A model generated the notes under the pieces. The model made no database searches and had not been told where the DNA came from. It worked only from the letters and a program-made list of their open reading frames with translations. 56,634 nt of DNA from Planctomycetota bacterium (GTDB taxonomy: Bacteria > Planctomycetota > Phycisphaerae > Sedimentisphaerales > Anaerohalosphaeraceae): NCBI GenBank assembly GCA_013349435.1, contig DUZQ01000009.1, positions 1 through 56,634 on the forward strand, in the 5' to 3' direction. Positions 1 through 8,373 of this stretch are shown piece after piece; the stretch's first letter is position 1; every line of letters begins with the position of its first letter. Position numbers and translations under genes: made by a program.

Positions 1-159
1 CAGTTGCTTGACAATGTCATTTTTGTTTTGCATACGCTGTTTTTACCACAGCGCAAACAAAAGCGCAAATTGCCTATTTTAACATTTTAAACTTTTTGTA
101 AAAATTTTCTGTGAACGGTTACGGTTTTTTTAATTATATCGGGCGGGTGTGGGATTTTT

Positions 160-456
160 GTGGTACGGGACAGGTATGTAGGTGATGAGCTGTATGATGA
201 CCGGCTGGTGTACGTTTACGATTACGGCGAGGCGATTCCATACGAATCTGGTATATACGAAAGCTGGCAGGCGGCATTGAAATGTGTGGTGGAGTGGGAA
301 AACGCCTGGACGTACGGTGTCGAAGAAACAGCGTCTCAGGTCGATGTCATAAAAGCGGGCAAGGAGTTGGAGAGGATTGTCGGCAGATTATGTCAGCAGG
401 TGCTGTATGAAGATTTTACCCTTAAGGGTAAAGAATTCCCGCCGGTGGGATTATAA
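160..456 (+). CDS. small hypothetical protein
   Basis: This is a 98-residue acidic protein from a GTG start. I do not recognise a family. It is rich in Tyr, Asp and Glu at the N-terminus and has one predicted helical stretch in the second half. There is no signal peptide and no membrane segment. Codon use (many GAG, GCG, GTC and TAC codons) looks like that of the flagellar genes nearby, so it is probably a real gene. The ribosome-binding site is poor, with only a GTGTGGGA stretch just upstream. The 159 bases before it are AT-rich and contain a weak TTGACA-like box near base 9 but no convincing -10 box. The 153 bases after it hold nothing I can identify. Confidence 0.5.
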   Translation: MVRDRYVGDELYDDRLVYVYDYGEAIPYESGIYESWQAALKCVVEWENAWTYGVEETASQVDVIKAGKELERIVGRLCQQVLYEDFTLKGKEFPPVGL

Positions 457-609
457 GTTTTGTAAAACTTCTTACCCGCGAGCGAACACTTCGACTTTGC
501 CCCCTTCGGTAAATTCCACTCGACCGCGCTTATGATAAACAGGTCAGGGGTGAAACGAAATGATGAGTTTACTTCTTAGTACATTCTACAGGAAAGAGTT
601 GTGAATGGA

Positions 610-1533
610 TCATCTTGTTTTGGTCCTTTGCTGAGTTTTTCTTTGTTGCATTTTTTCCTGAAACCGTTCCATCCTGACCGCCGACCGGCTTTTTGTCTGA
701 GGCACCTTCCTCATTCCTCTTTGCACGGTCATTTGAGGTTGAAATTCAACAAGCCTCTGTTTTGGAGGGTTCGCGATATTTGTTTGTCGGTACCTGTTTG
801 CCATTTTTGGAATCTCAATAGCCCCTATGGTCTCTTTATACTCGTATTGACCATCCGGGACAACATATACCGTTAGTTTTGAACCACTTATATCTTCCGA
901 TACGTTTGTACCCGGCGCCAACTCTATGACGGAAGCTTTATCGAGCACAAAAGGAGGTATGTATTTGAAGTTGCTATATGTTAACTCATTTGCTTTTTTT
1001 GCGGAATTTACCAATATCAGTTGGGGGCCGAGAGGCCGGTTGATGGTCCCATCGAATACGAGTAGTGAGTTGATGTCGTCCAGCGTTGAGCCGGGCTTTT
1101 CAGGTTGGGACAGTTTGTTGGGGTCATCCGTTTCAAGAGAATATTTTTCAATTTTTCCTGAAACGATTTGTGAACGGGAATAATTGTTTGCGACAGCCAC
1201 AATCGGCTGAGCAGCACTTTCCTGCAGTCGAGTTTGCATTTTAGCGAATTCGGAGTCGAATTTTTCGATTTTCTCCCTTGCAGCGTCAATTTTGTTCTGC
1301 AATTGTGCGGTGGCGGCGTTGACCTGGTCGAAATCGGTCTTTTTTGAGGTCATCTTGTAGCTTATTCCGACTGCTATGGCTGAGGAAACAGCAATTGTGA
1401 GTATTAGCGCCCCAATGGGCAGTGATGGGGCCAGCCCGACCGGCTCTCTGCACGACGGACATATAATGGTAGCTCCGGCATACTTGCGCGATACGGACCA
1501 TTTATTCCTGCAGTGTGGGCATTTCACCCTCAT
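610..1533 (-). CDS. zinc-ribbon, single-pass membrane protein of unknown function
   Basis: The 307-residue protein begins with a CxxC...CxxC zinc ribbon (CPHC near residue 5, CPSC near residue 25), followed by one transmembrane helix (about residues 40-60). A Lys- and Gln-rich coiled coil follows (about 65-105), then a low-complexity periplasmic or cytosolic region, and the C-terminus is very basic. I chose the ATG at 1533 because GGGAGG sits seven bases upstream and because a sigma-70-like promoter lies between it and an earlier in-frame start. The function is unknown. Similar N-terminal zinc-ribbon plus TM proteins are common in planctomycetes. It lies downstream of fliK on the same strand but has its own promoter, so a flagellar role is not implied. 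Confidence 0.75.
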   Translation of the reverse strand: MRVKCPHCRNKWSVSRKYAGATIICPSCREPVGLAPSLPIGALILTIAVSSAIAVGISYKMTSKKTDFDQVNAATAQLQNKIDAAREKIEKFDSEFAKMQTRLQESAAQPIVAVANNYSRSQIVSGKIEKYSLETDDPNKLSQPEKPGSTLDDINSLLVFDGTINRPLGPQLILVNSAKKANELTYSNFKYIPPFVLDKASVIELAPGTNVSEDISGSKLTVYVVPDGQYEYKETIGAIEIPKMANRYRQTNIANPPKQRLVEFQPQMTVQRGMRKVPQTKSRSAVRMERFQEKMQQRKTQQRTKTR

Positions 1534-1591
1534 ATTTGAACCTCCCGCCGTGTGGTGTAAGTCATAAAGAGGCAAATCGTACGAATACAAT

Positions 1592-1620
1592 ATTCTAACA
1601 TATTTTGATTTGTTTTTCAA
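1592..1620 (-). promoter_or_regulatory. sigma-70-type promoter for the zinc-ribbon gene
   Basis: Reading the minus strand, TTGAAA (1620-1615) and TAGAAT (1597-1592) are separated by exactly 17 bases. Each box matches the consensus at 5 of 6 positions. A transcript would begin near 1585, about 50 bases before the ATG at 1533. This also argues against translation starting at 1620. Confidence 0.6.
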
Positions 1621-1641
1621 GACAAAAAGGGGTAGAAATGC

Positions 1642-1666
1642 CGGACCGATAAAAGTCCGTTTTTTT
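1642..1666 (+). terminator. possible Rho-independent terminator hairpin
   Basis: CGGAC (1642-1646) pairs with GTCCG (1655-1659) across an eight-base loop, followed by seven T residues on the plus strand. The stem is only five base pairs and no plus-strand gene lies directly upstream, so it may be fortuitous or may stop antisense transcription into fliK. Confidence 0.3.
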
Positions 1667-1771
1667 GATGTGTGGTTTGCAGGTTTTTTTTGCCCTGTCG
1701 GGTCCTGTTTTTTGGTTTGTTAAGCGAACAGGCTGAGCCGCTTTTTTGCTTCTATTTCACAGTCTTAAGGT

Positions 1772-3571
1772 TTATATATACATATTGACATTACTATCTG
1801 TAAACTCATATTTTGTTTTTGAGTTTCGCCCTTTATCAGGTTCGGGAGTATCGGCTTTTGTGGAATTCGGTCGGTTATTGTTATTCTTTTGCTCAGAAGT
1901 TCTGTCAGATAAAGTGTGTTTTTCCGTACCGTCAAAATCATAGTTCGGCATATCGTTGTTTTTTAAGGTTTGTTGTTGATTCTGTTCGTTGACTGAGACA
2001 TTTACCCTCCCCACCTGGACGCCCGTTTGCTGGATAGATGCGATAATTTGGGGAAGAGCCTGCTCGATTTCGTATTTCGTACCGGTTTTCTCGACCTGTA
2101 TTAAACCTGTTATTTCGCCGTCAATATTTCGGAATAACAGAGCCACTTTTCCCAACTCTGGGGGATTCAATGAAAGATAAATCTGCTGTTGAGGAGCGTC
2201 GATGTTGAGTCGAATGCCGTCAATTATCTGCTGTGCGGTTCCTATCCGCATATTTCCTGTGATTTGACTACCGGCTGCTTCGGGGCCAGCATCAATCGAG
2301 TGGGCATGTGTGACGGAGCTTTGCCGATTGGCAGTGCTCAAAGATGAAAGATTATTCATTTTCGCGGTAATATCCGTAGTTTCTATATTGGCTCGTCCGG
2401 TGGTTTCGCTATCGGCAATTATTTCACTTTTGCGTGCATTTTCAGAAACAGCCGGTATTTGTTGTGAGTCCTTTTGAGTTGCCGATTTTGTGTTCTTTGA
2501 ATCGGCAAAGCTCTGGTTTTTTTCCGTGGTGCCTTGAACTGCTTTTGCCCTTACTTGTTTGTTGTTGACGTTTACAGAAACTACAGGATGGTTTTTTGGC
2601 TCCGTTTTTGAAAGCTTTTCGGCGGCGAGCGCATATTCCGCTTTATTGTTTTCAATTAATATACCGGATTTTCCTGCTCTGTTGATTTTCGTGTCGATAG
2701 GCTGAAGGTTCTCTTTTGTTGTTCCATCGACTATCTTGAGTCCGCTCTGCCTGCGACCGGGTCCATCATTTTTTCCTGAAAGCGGTTCGCTTTTTAATTT
2801 TTCATTTCCTGTTTTTCCAATGGGTTTTTTGCCGTCATCAACGGTTTTTGCGTTGTCTTTTCCAGCAAAATCAGCCGCAGGTTTTGCGTTATGATTGGTT
2901 TTAATTGTCTGAAGCTTGATATTTTGTCCTTCGGCAGATACCTGTTTGAAGGTAATACCTGCTTTGAGCGGGTTTGTCTTTATGTTTGCACCATTTTTAT
3001 TTTGGTTTTCGGCAGAAGCTGAGCCGTTCATCAGATTATTTCGGCCGGGTTCAGTTGACGGTTGTTTGAGCCTTGCTGCGGTTAAGCCCTTTTGTGGTAT
3101 AGCAAGCCAGGTGTATAGGCTCAAATCCGTTTCAGTCGTTTTTGTCGGAGCTTTTAATTGAGGCAGTTCGATAAGCAGATTGTTATTTTCTTCAAGTTCG
3201 GGGTTGTGATTTGCCGGATTCTTTATCAAATCGGGTTTTTTTTCAGAGCATATACCTTCCTGTTCTGTAATGCTTTTTCCTTCCTGCGATGTTTGTTTTT
3301 CTTCTGATTTTTCCGAAAGGCGCCTTTCGAGTACCCTGCGGAAACTTTCGTTTTCGTTAACCTGCTCGTTTGATGCGCTATCCTGTCGGGGGTACCTTTC
3401 GCAGGCTACGGTTTCTTCTGTGTCAACGGTTTGTCTGTTTTCAGAAGTAAAAGGCTTTTTTTGACCAATATCGTTGTTTTGTCTTTCCGTGGCAGGTTTC
3501 GATTCGAGCACAGTTGCAGCTATTGTCAGCGTTACAGGGATACTATTAGCTAAGTTCTCTATTGCAGGCAT
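1772..3571 (-). CDS. fliK: flagellar hook-length control protein FliK
   Basis: FliK is secreted through the flagellar export gate, measures hook length and switches export specificity through FlhB. The 599-residue product has a long, polar, Lys/Asn/Glu-rich and presumably unfolded ruler region (about residues 20-430). A compact C-terminal Flg_hook domain follows (about 440-530), with the typical LSLNPPELGKVAL stretch and a GVQVGRVNVSV strand. A short charged tail ends the protein. I chose the ATG at 3571: GGAG lies nine bases upstream, and a sigma-54 promoter at 3607-3623 would start transcription near 3597, downstream of the alternative TTG at 3604. The gene diverges from the flgB operon. 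The ruler is poorly conserved, so the call rests on the C-terminal domain and the context. Confidence 0.85.
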   Translation of the reverse strand: MPAIENLANSIPVTLTIAATVLESKPATERQNNDIGQKKPFTSENRQTVDTEETVACERYPRQDSASNEQVNENESFRRVLERRLSEKSEEKQTSQEGKSITEQEGICSEKKPDLIKNPANHNPELEENNNLLIELPQLKAPTKTTETDLSLYTWLAIPQKGLTAARLKQPSTEPGRNNLMNGSASAENQNKNGANIKTNPLKAGITFKQVSAEGQNIKLQTIKTNHNAKPAADFAGKDNAKTVDDGKKPIGKTGNEKLKSEPLSGKNDGPGRRQSGLKIVDGTTKENLQPIDTKINRAGKSGILIENNKAEYALAAEKLSKTEPKNHPVVSVNVNNKQVRAKAVQGTTEKNQSFADSKNTKSATQKDSQQIPAVSENARKSEIIADSETTGRANIETTDITAKMNNLSSLSTANRQSSVTHAHSIDAGPEAAGSQITGNMRIGTAQQIIDGIRLNIDAPQQQIYLSLNPPELGKVALLFRNIDGEITGLIQVEKTGTKYEIEQALPQIIASIQQTGVQVGRVNVSVNEQNQQQTLKNNDMPNYDFDGTEKHTLSDRTSEQKNNNNRPNSTKADTPEPDKGRNSKTKYEFTDSNVNMYI

Positions 3572-3606
3572 AAACTTATACTCCAAAACAATTTTAGATT
3601 TCAATT

Positions 3607-3623
3607 GTGCAATTTTTGTGCCA
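3607..3623 (-). promoter_or_regulatory. sigma-54 promoter for fliK
   Basis: On the minus strand the sequence reads TGGCACAAAAATTGCAC. GG (3622-3621) and GC (3610-3609) are separated by exactly ten bases, as RpoN requires, and both half-sites match TGGCAC and TTGCA. The predicted start of transcription, near 3597, gives a leader of about 26 bases to the fliK ATG. Confidence 0.85.
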
Positions 3624-3941
3624 ACAGAGGGTTAGTTTTCTGAGAATATTTCATAGTTTCTTTATTAGTGGTAACTTACGAATTATTTTAGTCTTAACCA
3701 GATCGTTGTGAACCTTTCGCCGGTTTTGTTGAAGTCGGCAGAAGGTTCCGTTTTGTCGGAGGCAATTTCCGTTATAAGCAACTTGTTCCATCAACATTGA
3801 GGTGATGCTGTAAAGAATTATATTGAATGTATAGAAACCTTACGTGTGGTTGCTGCTGCTTTAGAGCTGTGGTCGGAGCTTTATGCTGTTTTTTGGCTGA
3901 AATGGGCGGATTAAGGAGTTCCGAAGGCGAAAGGATGGTGC
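3624..3941. other. gene-free regulatory region between divergent fliK and flgB promoters
   Basis: About 320 bases separate the two divergent sigma-54 promoters. I see no convincing gene here. The length suits upstream activator sites for an NtrC-family (FlrC/FleQ-like) enhancer-binding protein serving both promoters. I could not identify a clear dyad. An imperfect direct repeat with GTTTTGTTGAAGTCGG and GTTTTGTCGGAGGC cores occurs around 3724-3763. Confidence 0.5.
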
Positions 3942-3957
3942 TGGCACGATTATTGCA
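3942..3957 (+). promoter_or_regulatory. sigma-54 promoter for the flgB operon
   Basis: TGGCACG, four bases, then TTGCA is a perfect match to the RpoN -24/-12 consensus. GG (3943-3944) and GC (3955-3956) are ten bases apart. The predicted start near 3968 gives a 32-base leader to the flgB ATG at 4000. It excludes nearly all leader for the alternative GTG at 3979. Confidence 0.9.
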
Positions 3958-3999
3958 CTTACCCCGGAGAGGATAGTTGTGTACTTTTGGAGATGCAGT

Positions 4000-4365
4000 A
4001 TGGCTGGACAGGAAGTGAATATATTGAACTGCCTTGAAGCGGGTTTGAAGGCTGAAAGCAGCCGGCAAAAAGCTATAGCGAATAATATAGCGAATATGAA
4101 TACACCGGGATTCCGTCGGTCTGATATTCGATTCGAGGAGTTGCTTGCCAGGACGATAGATTCGGGAGATCCCGTTGAGGCATCTGAACTGGAAGCAGAG
4201 TTCTATCAGCCAAAGACGACCCGTATAAAAGGCAACGGCAATGACGTTAGCCTTGATACGGAGGTTGGCTCTATGGTTAAGAATACGCTTTTGTACAAGA
4301 CATATACGCTTCTTCTGAAGAAGAAATACCGCCAAATAGAGTCGGCTATAAGGGTTCAAGGTTAG
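4000..4365 (+). CDS. flgB: flagellar proximal rod protein FlgB
   Basis: FlgB is a component of the proximal rod in the periplasm, exported by the flagellar secretion gate. The 121-residue protein has the rod/hook N-terminal signature NNIANMNTPGFRRSD and a C-terminal helix ending in YRQIESAIRVQG, which fits the family length. The ATG at 4000 is chosen over a GTG at 3979 because GGAG lies seven bases upstream and because the sigma-54 start site lies close by. It is the first gene of a long plus-strand operon in the standard order flgB-flgC-fliE-fliF. Confidence 0.95.
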   Translation: MAGQEVNILNCLEAGLKAESSRQKAIANNIANMNTPGFRRSDIRFEELLARTIDSGDPVEASELEAEFYQPKTTRIKGNGNDVSLDTEVGSMVKNTLLYKTYTLLLKKKYRQIESAIRVQG

Positions 4366-4438
4366 GCGGTCGGATTTCAGTAGATGTTTTGAGTTTTTAG
4401 CAGGACTTTCACAAAACTTCGTTTTTGAGACAGCTTAA

Positions 4439-4849
4439 ATGTCAATAGACGGCAGTATGTTCGGTTCGATCGATATAGCGGTATCCGGTTTGAAGGCGTA
4501 CGGACGGCAAGTAGATGTTGTATCATCAAATATAGCAAACGCTCGTACGACCGATGCCGGTGACGGCGAGCCTTACCGTCGTCTTGAGGCGATATTCAAG
4601 GCCCAAGAAGAAGGGGTAAGCGGTGTCGAGATATCCGAATTAGTTAAGGATATGAGCGATTTTCAGAAAATTATGGCCACACCGGGGGACCCACGAGCGG
4701 ATTCAGAGGGTTATATAACAATGCCGAACGTGAATATGGCTGTAGAGTTAATCAATTTGAATTTAGCCAGCCGGGCGTATCAGGCGAATGCGGCTATTCT
4801 TAAGCGTTACCAGAAGATGGTAGAATCAAGTCTGGAATTGTTGAAGTAA
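4439..4849 (+). CDS. flgC: flagellar proximal rod protein FlgC
   Basis: FlgC is a proximal-rod subunit. The 136-residue protein has the N-terminal rod motif with SSNIANART, the central VNMAVELINLNLASRAYQAN stretch typical of FlgC/FlgG family C-termini, and a final helix that ends near SSLELLK. The length is normal. It lies 73 bases after flgB and 12 bases before fliE in the same operon. Confidence 0.95.
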   Translation: MSIDGSMFGSIDIAVSGLKAYGRQVDVVSSNIANARTTDAGDGEPYRRLEAIFKAQEEGVSGVEISELVKDMSDFQKIMATPGDPRADSEGYITMPNVNMAVELINLNLASRAYQANAAILKRYQKMVESSLELLK

Positions 4850-4861
4850 GCGAGGCGACGA

Positions 4862-5170
4862 ATGGCAGTCAATTTTAATCCCCAAATAAATTCATTATTG
4901 CCGAGCATAGACGGTCTCAAAGGTACCAAGGCCACCGGCAAAAGCGGTGAGGCTCAGTTCGGCAAGGCTCTGTCCAAAGGCCTGCATGAGGTTAATGACC
5001 TCCATAACAAGGCTGATGCGTCTATTACGGAGCTATTAACGGGTAAAAGCAACGATATAAACTCGGTTGTATCAACTGTTGCCAAGGCAGATATGAGCTT
5101 TAAGCTTCTTGTGGCGGTTCGCGACAAGCTTGTCTCTGCATACAAAGAGACGATGAAGATGCAGATATAA
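4862..5170 (+). CDS. fliE: flagellar hook-basal body complex protein FliE
   Basis: FliE joins the MS ring (FliF) to the rod. This 102-residue product shows the family's C-terminal half, with ADMSFKLLVAVRDKLVSAYKE close to the consensus, and is of normal length. A GCGAGG box precedes the ATG. A strong hairpin follows the stop codon, between fliE and fliF. Confidence 0.95.
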   Translation: MAVNFNPQINSLLPSIDGLKGTKATGKSGEAQFGKALSKGLHEVNDLHNKADASITELLTGKSNDINSVVSTVAKADMSFKLLVAVRDKLVSAYKETMKMQI

Positions 5171-5175
5171 TGAAA

Positions 5176-5196
5176 CCCCGGCCACGGGTGCCGGGG
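5176..5196 (+). other. intercistronic hairpin between fliE and fliF
   Basis: CCCCGGC (5176-5182) pairs perfectly with GCCGGGG (5190-5196) across a seven-base loop. No T-run follows, so it is more likely an mRNA processing or stabilising element than a terminator. It may separate the expression level of the small rod genes from that of fliF. Confidence 0.5.
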
Positions 5197-5227
5197 GTAA
5201 ATAAAAACCCTTTGGGCAAAAAAACTA

Positions 5228-6793
5228 ATGGGTTTTCTACAGAAGATAAACGCGACATGGGAAAAAATAGGCGTGGTACAACGCGCGCTTCTGATAGCGA
5301 TTGTTGTTGCGTGCGTTCTTGTTGGCGGCTTATTGACGAAGTGGGCTACTCGTCCGGAGATGCAACTGCTTTATAGTAACCTGAGCGCCGAAGAGGCGGG
5401 TGCCATTGTAGAGAGGATAAGCAAATCCAACATAAACTACGAGCTTCGAGCCGGGGGTACAAGTATATACGTTCCGGCAAAACAAGTTTATCAACTTCGT
5501 CTGGATATGGCAAAAGATGGTCTTCCAAAGGGAGACCAGGGTGGTTACAAGATATTCGACAATGAAAAGATAGGGGTAAGCCCGCTTGTTCAGCAGATAA
5601 ACTACAACCGCGCCATGCAGGATGAGCTTGCCAAGACTATCCAGATGCTTGATGGGGTCGAGTTCGCCCGAGTTCATCTTGTTCGGGGAGAGCAGAGCCT
5701 TTTTGCAACGGAGGGTGAGCAGACGAGCGCATCGGTAGTTCTGCGGGTCAGGCCCGGCTGGCAGATAAGCGGAGCGAGCATCGCAGCGATAACGAATCTT
5801 GTAGCCGGTGCGATAGACGACCTCGAGGCAGGGAATGTTACGGTAGTTGACAGCCAGGGTCATCTTCTGACGAGTAAGGCGGACAGCGGCGGAGTAGTAT
5901 CGAGCGCAAACACGTTTATGGACTACAAGAACCGGGTGGAACAGTCAATCGGCAGGAAGGTTCAGGATATGTTAGAGCTTGTTCTGGGACCGAGCCGTTC
6001 TTCTGTGAAGGTAAGCGCCGAGATTGATATGACAAGTACCGAAACGATGATGACCAAATACGAGAAGGGTATGCCGGTGGAGGAAATAGTCAACAGCACA
6101 ACCACGGTCAAGCCCGGTTCGACGGACTCGGAAGGTAAAGAGGCGTCGGGAGGCAGTACGGACAAGACGGAGAAGGTGGAAAACAAGTATAAGGTTCCGG
6201 AGACGATTACGAAGCGTCTCGACGTACCGGGCAAGATTATTTCCTTAGCGGTATCTGCGGTAGTTGATTTGTCGGTTCCAAAGCCGGCTGTTACCCCGAG
6301 CACAGAAGAACAAGGCGGCGAAGCGGGTACGGCGGGGGCTTCGGAGACCGAGACTGTCATGATAATGAGTGTTGAGGAGGTGAAGGAGATAATCAGAAAC
6401 GCGGTCGGGCCGAGTTTACTGAAGGATGCAAGTTCGCTGAAAGTCGTAAACACCGCGTTTAACCGCCCGGTGGTTTCAACGGCTGACGAAACGATTGGGT
6501 ATGAGAAACTTACGAGGTACATAGAAATCGCCCGTCAGTCCTCGATGGGAGTATTGGCAATCTGTGCTCTTTTGGTACTGAAGATATTTTCGGGAGCACG
6601 GAAGAAGGTTTCTTCGGCGGAGTCAGGTTCGGTATCAGGCCAGCTTGAGCCGATGGGTATTGGTATGCTTCCGGCCGGGGGTGGTGGTGACGAATCATCG
6701 CTGGCGTTTCGTCGCCACATAACGGGTGCATTGAAAGAGAATCCGGAACAGGTGAAACAGTTGTTTGCAAGCTGGCTTTCGGGGGAGGATTAA
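5228..6793 (+). CDS. fliF: flagellar MS-ring protein FliF
   Basis: FliF forms the MS ring in the inner membrane around the export gate. The 521-residue protein has an N-terminal transmembrane helix (about residues 20-40) and the YscJ/FliF ring domain with LYSNLSAEEAGAIVERI. A second ring-building domain follows, then a Gly/Ser/Thr/Glu-rich periplasmic loop (about 280-400). A second transmembrane helix lies near 440-455, and a short cytosolic tail ends in PEQVKQLFASWLSGED, the FliG-binding segment. Its length is near the usual size. The ribosome-binding site is weak. fliG begins three bases after the stop. Confidence 0.95.
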   Translation: MGFLQKINATWEKIGVVQRALLIAIVVACVLVGGLLTKWATRPEMQLLYSNLSAEEAGAIVERISKSNINYELRAGGTSIYVPAKQVYQLRLDMAKDGLPKGDQGGYKIFDNEKIGVSPLVQQINYNRAMQDELAKTIQMLDGVEFARVHLVRGEQSLFATEGEQTSASVVLRVRPGWQISGASIAAITNLVAGAIDDLEAGNVTVVDSQGHLLTSKADSGGVVSSANTFMDYKNRVEQSIGRKVQDMLELVLGPSRSSVKVSAEIDMTSTETMMTKYEKGMPVEEIVNSTTTVKPGSTDSEGKEASGGSTDKTEKVENKYKVPETITKRLDVPGKIISLAVSAVVDLSVPKPAVTPSTEEQGGEAGTAGASETETVMIMSVEEVKEIIRNAVGPSLLKDASSLKVVNTAFNRPVVSTADETIGYEKLTRYIEIARQSSMGVLAICALLVLKIFSGARKKVSSAESGSVSGQLEPMGIGMLPAGGGGDESSLAFRRHITGALKENPEQVKQLFASWLSGED

Positions 6794-6796
6794 CAG

Positions 6797-7813
6797 ATGT
6801 CCCGTGCCAGCAAGCGTAAGGCGGCGATGTTGTTAGCGGGCCTTGATTCCGCAACGGCGGCGGAGCTTCTTAAAGGCCAGCCTCAGGAGGTAATTCAGGA
6901 AGTTGCGGTTGAATTGTCCCACCTTGACGCGGCCGGTCATGTTGAGCCTGAGGAGGCGACCGCAGTGATTAAGGAATTTTGTACGACTCTTCAGAAGGTT
7001 GGTTCCGGTTCACTTCACATAAAAAGTTTTATCAATACCCTTTTAAAGGACAGCGGTGGTCGTGAAAAGGCCTCAGAGCTGCACGCCAGGATGCAAAAGG
7101 CGATACGCAACAAGGACCCTTTCATCGCCATTAAGTCGGCCGGTGCCGGTCAGATAGCAGCGGCACTGGAGGGGGAGTCGGCTCAGGCGATAGCGTTGGT
7201 GTTGGCTTCTCTTCCGCCGAAATTAGGCACGGATGTGTTATCGTGCCTTGGTGATGATGTACGGCCCAAGGTGGTATGGCGAATGGCGGAACCGGGTGAA
7301 ATATCACCCCGTACGGTTCGGCGGGTGGGCGAGATGGTATGCAAGCGATTGGTTGAAATTACATCGGACGAGGGTCCGGTAACGAGCACATTCGACGAAG
7401 AGGCACGCAGGGAGAGTCTCCGGAAAGTGGCGTTGGTTCTGAGCGGTCTTACTAAGGAAAACCGTGATGTCCTTCTCGGTGAGATAGAGAATCATGACGA
7501 AGATACGGCAAACACGGTACGCGCCCTGATGGTAACGTGGGAAGACATAGTCAAGATAGAAGACCGCTCGCTTCAGGAGGTTCTTCGTAAGATTGATGCG
7601 GGCGTTTTGGCCAAGGCTTTGTACGGAGCGGATGCGATTATTGTGAACAAGATACGTTCAAATATATCCGAGCGAGCGGCGGAGATGGTGGACGAAGAGT
7701 CGTCATTGATGGCTGAGCCTCGTAAGAAGGAGATTCTTGAGGCGAAGGAAGCGGTGGTCAAGCCGTTACGAGAAGCGAACGAAGCGGAGCAATTGGCATT
7801 TATAGAGGAATAG
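6797..7813 (+). CDS. fliG: flagellar motor switch protein FliG
   Basis: FliG is the rotor protein that contacts MotA and transmits torque. The 338-residue product has the N-terminal FliF-binding domain with KRKAAMLLAGLD, the middle armadillo domain, and the C-terminal domain with WEDIVKIEDRSLQEVLRKID and ISERAAEM, which carries the charged torque helix. The usual EHPQ motif of the middle domain (FliM contact) is ESAQ here (residues 127-130), a notable divergence. A strong GGGGGAGG site lies eight bases before the ATG. Confidence 0.93.
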   Translation: MSRASKRKAAMLLAGLDSATAAELLKGQPQEVIQEVAVELSHLDAAGHVEPEEATAVIKEFCTTLQKVGSGSLHIKSFINTLLKDSGGREKASELHARMQKAIRNKDPFIAIKSAGAGQIAAALEGESAQAIALVLASLPPKLGTDVLSCLGDDVRPKVVWRMAEPGEISPRTVRRVGEMVCKRLVEITSDEGPVTSTFDEEARRESLRKVALVLSGLTKENRDVLLGEIENHDEDTANTVRALMVTWEDIVKIEDRSLQEVLRKIDAGVLAKALYGADAIIVNKIRSNISERAAEMVDEESSLMAEPRKKEILEAKEAVVKPLREANEAEQLAFIEE

Positions 7814-7817
7814 ACGG

Positions 7818-8369
7818 ATGGCCGAACCTGTAACAGTTGAGATTGCCGCACCGATAGTATCGGTCGGTCCGATTGAAGGGGGCGGCGTTTCGGCCGGCTC
7901 AGGCGTTGAAGCTGTGCAGGCCCGTGAGACGGATGAGGTCCAAAGAGAGGAGTTGATGCTTGTGTGCAGGTCTCTCGAATCGGCGGCGACGAGGCTGGAG
8001 CATTTTCAGGAAGAGATATTCAGTTCGCACAAGGAGCAGATAGCCCGATTGAGTGTCGAGATAGCGGGTAAGATATTGCGTAAGGAGATAGGCGAGGGCA
8101 AGTACGACATTGTAAAGATAATCGAAGAGGCGCTTAAGGTTTCTCCGGCACAGCAGGATGTGGCTGTTCGTCTGAATCCGGCGGACCTTGCTTGCTTCGA
8201 GAAAGGTGTTGATAAGAAAAGCGATGATGTTTTGTCAAATGTAAAGCTGATTCCGGACGCCGGTATCGGTCGAGGTGAGTGTGTTGTTGAGACGGACAAG
8301 GGTATGATTGAGTATTTTATAGAAGAACATCTGAAAAAGGTGAGTGAGGCTCTGAAAATTACGGAGTAA
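7818..8369 (+). CDS. fliH: flagellar export ATPase regulator FliH
   Basis: FliH dimers hold the ATPase FliI at the export gate. The 183-residue protein has a low-complexity N-terminus, a central coiled coil (about residues 40-90), and a C-terminal FliH/YscL domain. That domain includes ARLSVEIAGKILRKEI and the late GIGRGECVVETDKGMIEY segment, which is typical of the family. It is packed between fliG and fliI. Confidence 0.9.
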   Translation: MAEPVTVEIAAPIVSVGPIEGGGVSAGSGVEAVQARETDEVQREELMLVCRSLESAATRLEHFQEEIFSSHKEQIARLSVEIAGKILRKEIGEGKYDIVKIIEEALKVSPAQQDVAVRLNPADLACFEKGVDKKSDDVLSNVKLIPDAGIGRGECVVETDKGMIEYFIEEHLKKVSEALKITE

Positions 8370-8373
8370 TTAA

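Noticed and set aside
35-53. CGCTGT and ACAGCG inverted repeat near the left edge, as an operator.
   Set aside because: A short six-base stem in AT-rich sequence with no identified gene or promoter beside it; this could easily be chance.
3979-3999. An earlier GTG start for flgB.
   Set aside because: It lies only about 11 bases after the predicted sigma-54 transcript start, and GGAG stands correctly before the ATG at 4000.
3772-4359. Long minus-strand frames opposite flgB and other open frames opposite fliF, fliI and flgK.
   Set aside because: They lie opposite well-supported flagellar genes, have no ribosome-binding sites and show no family motifs.
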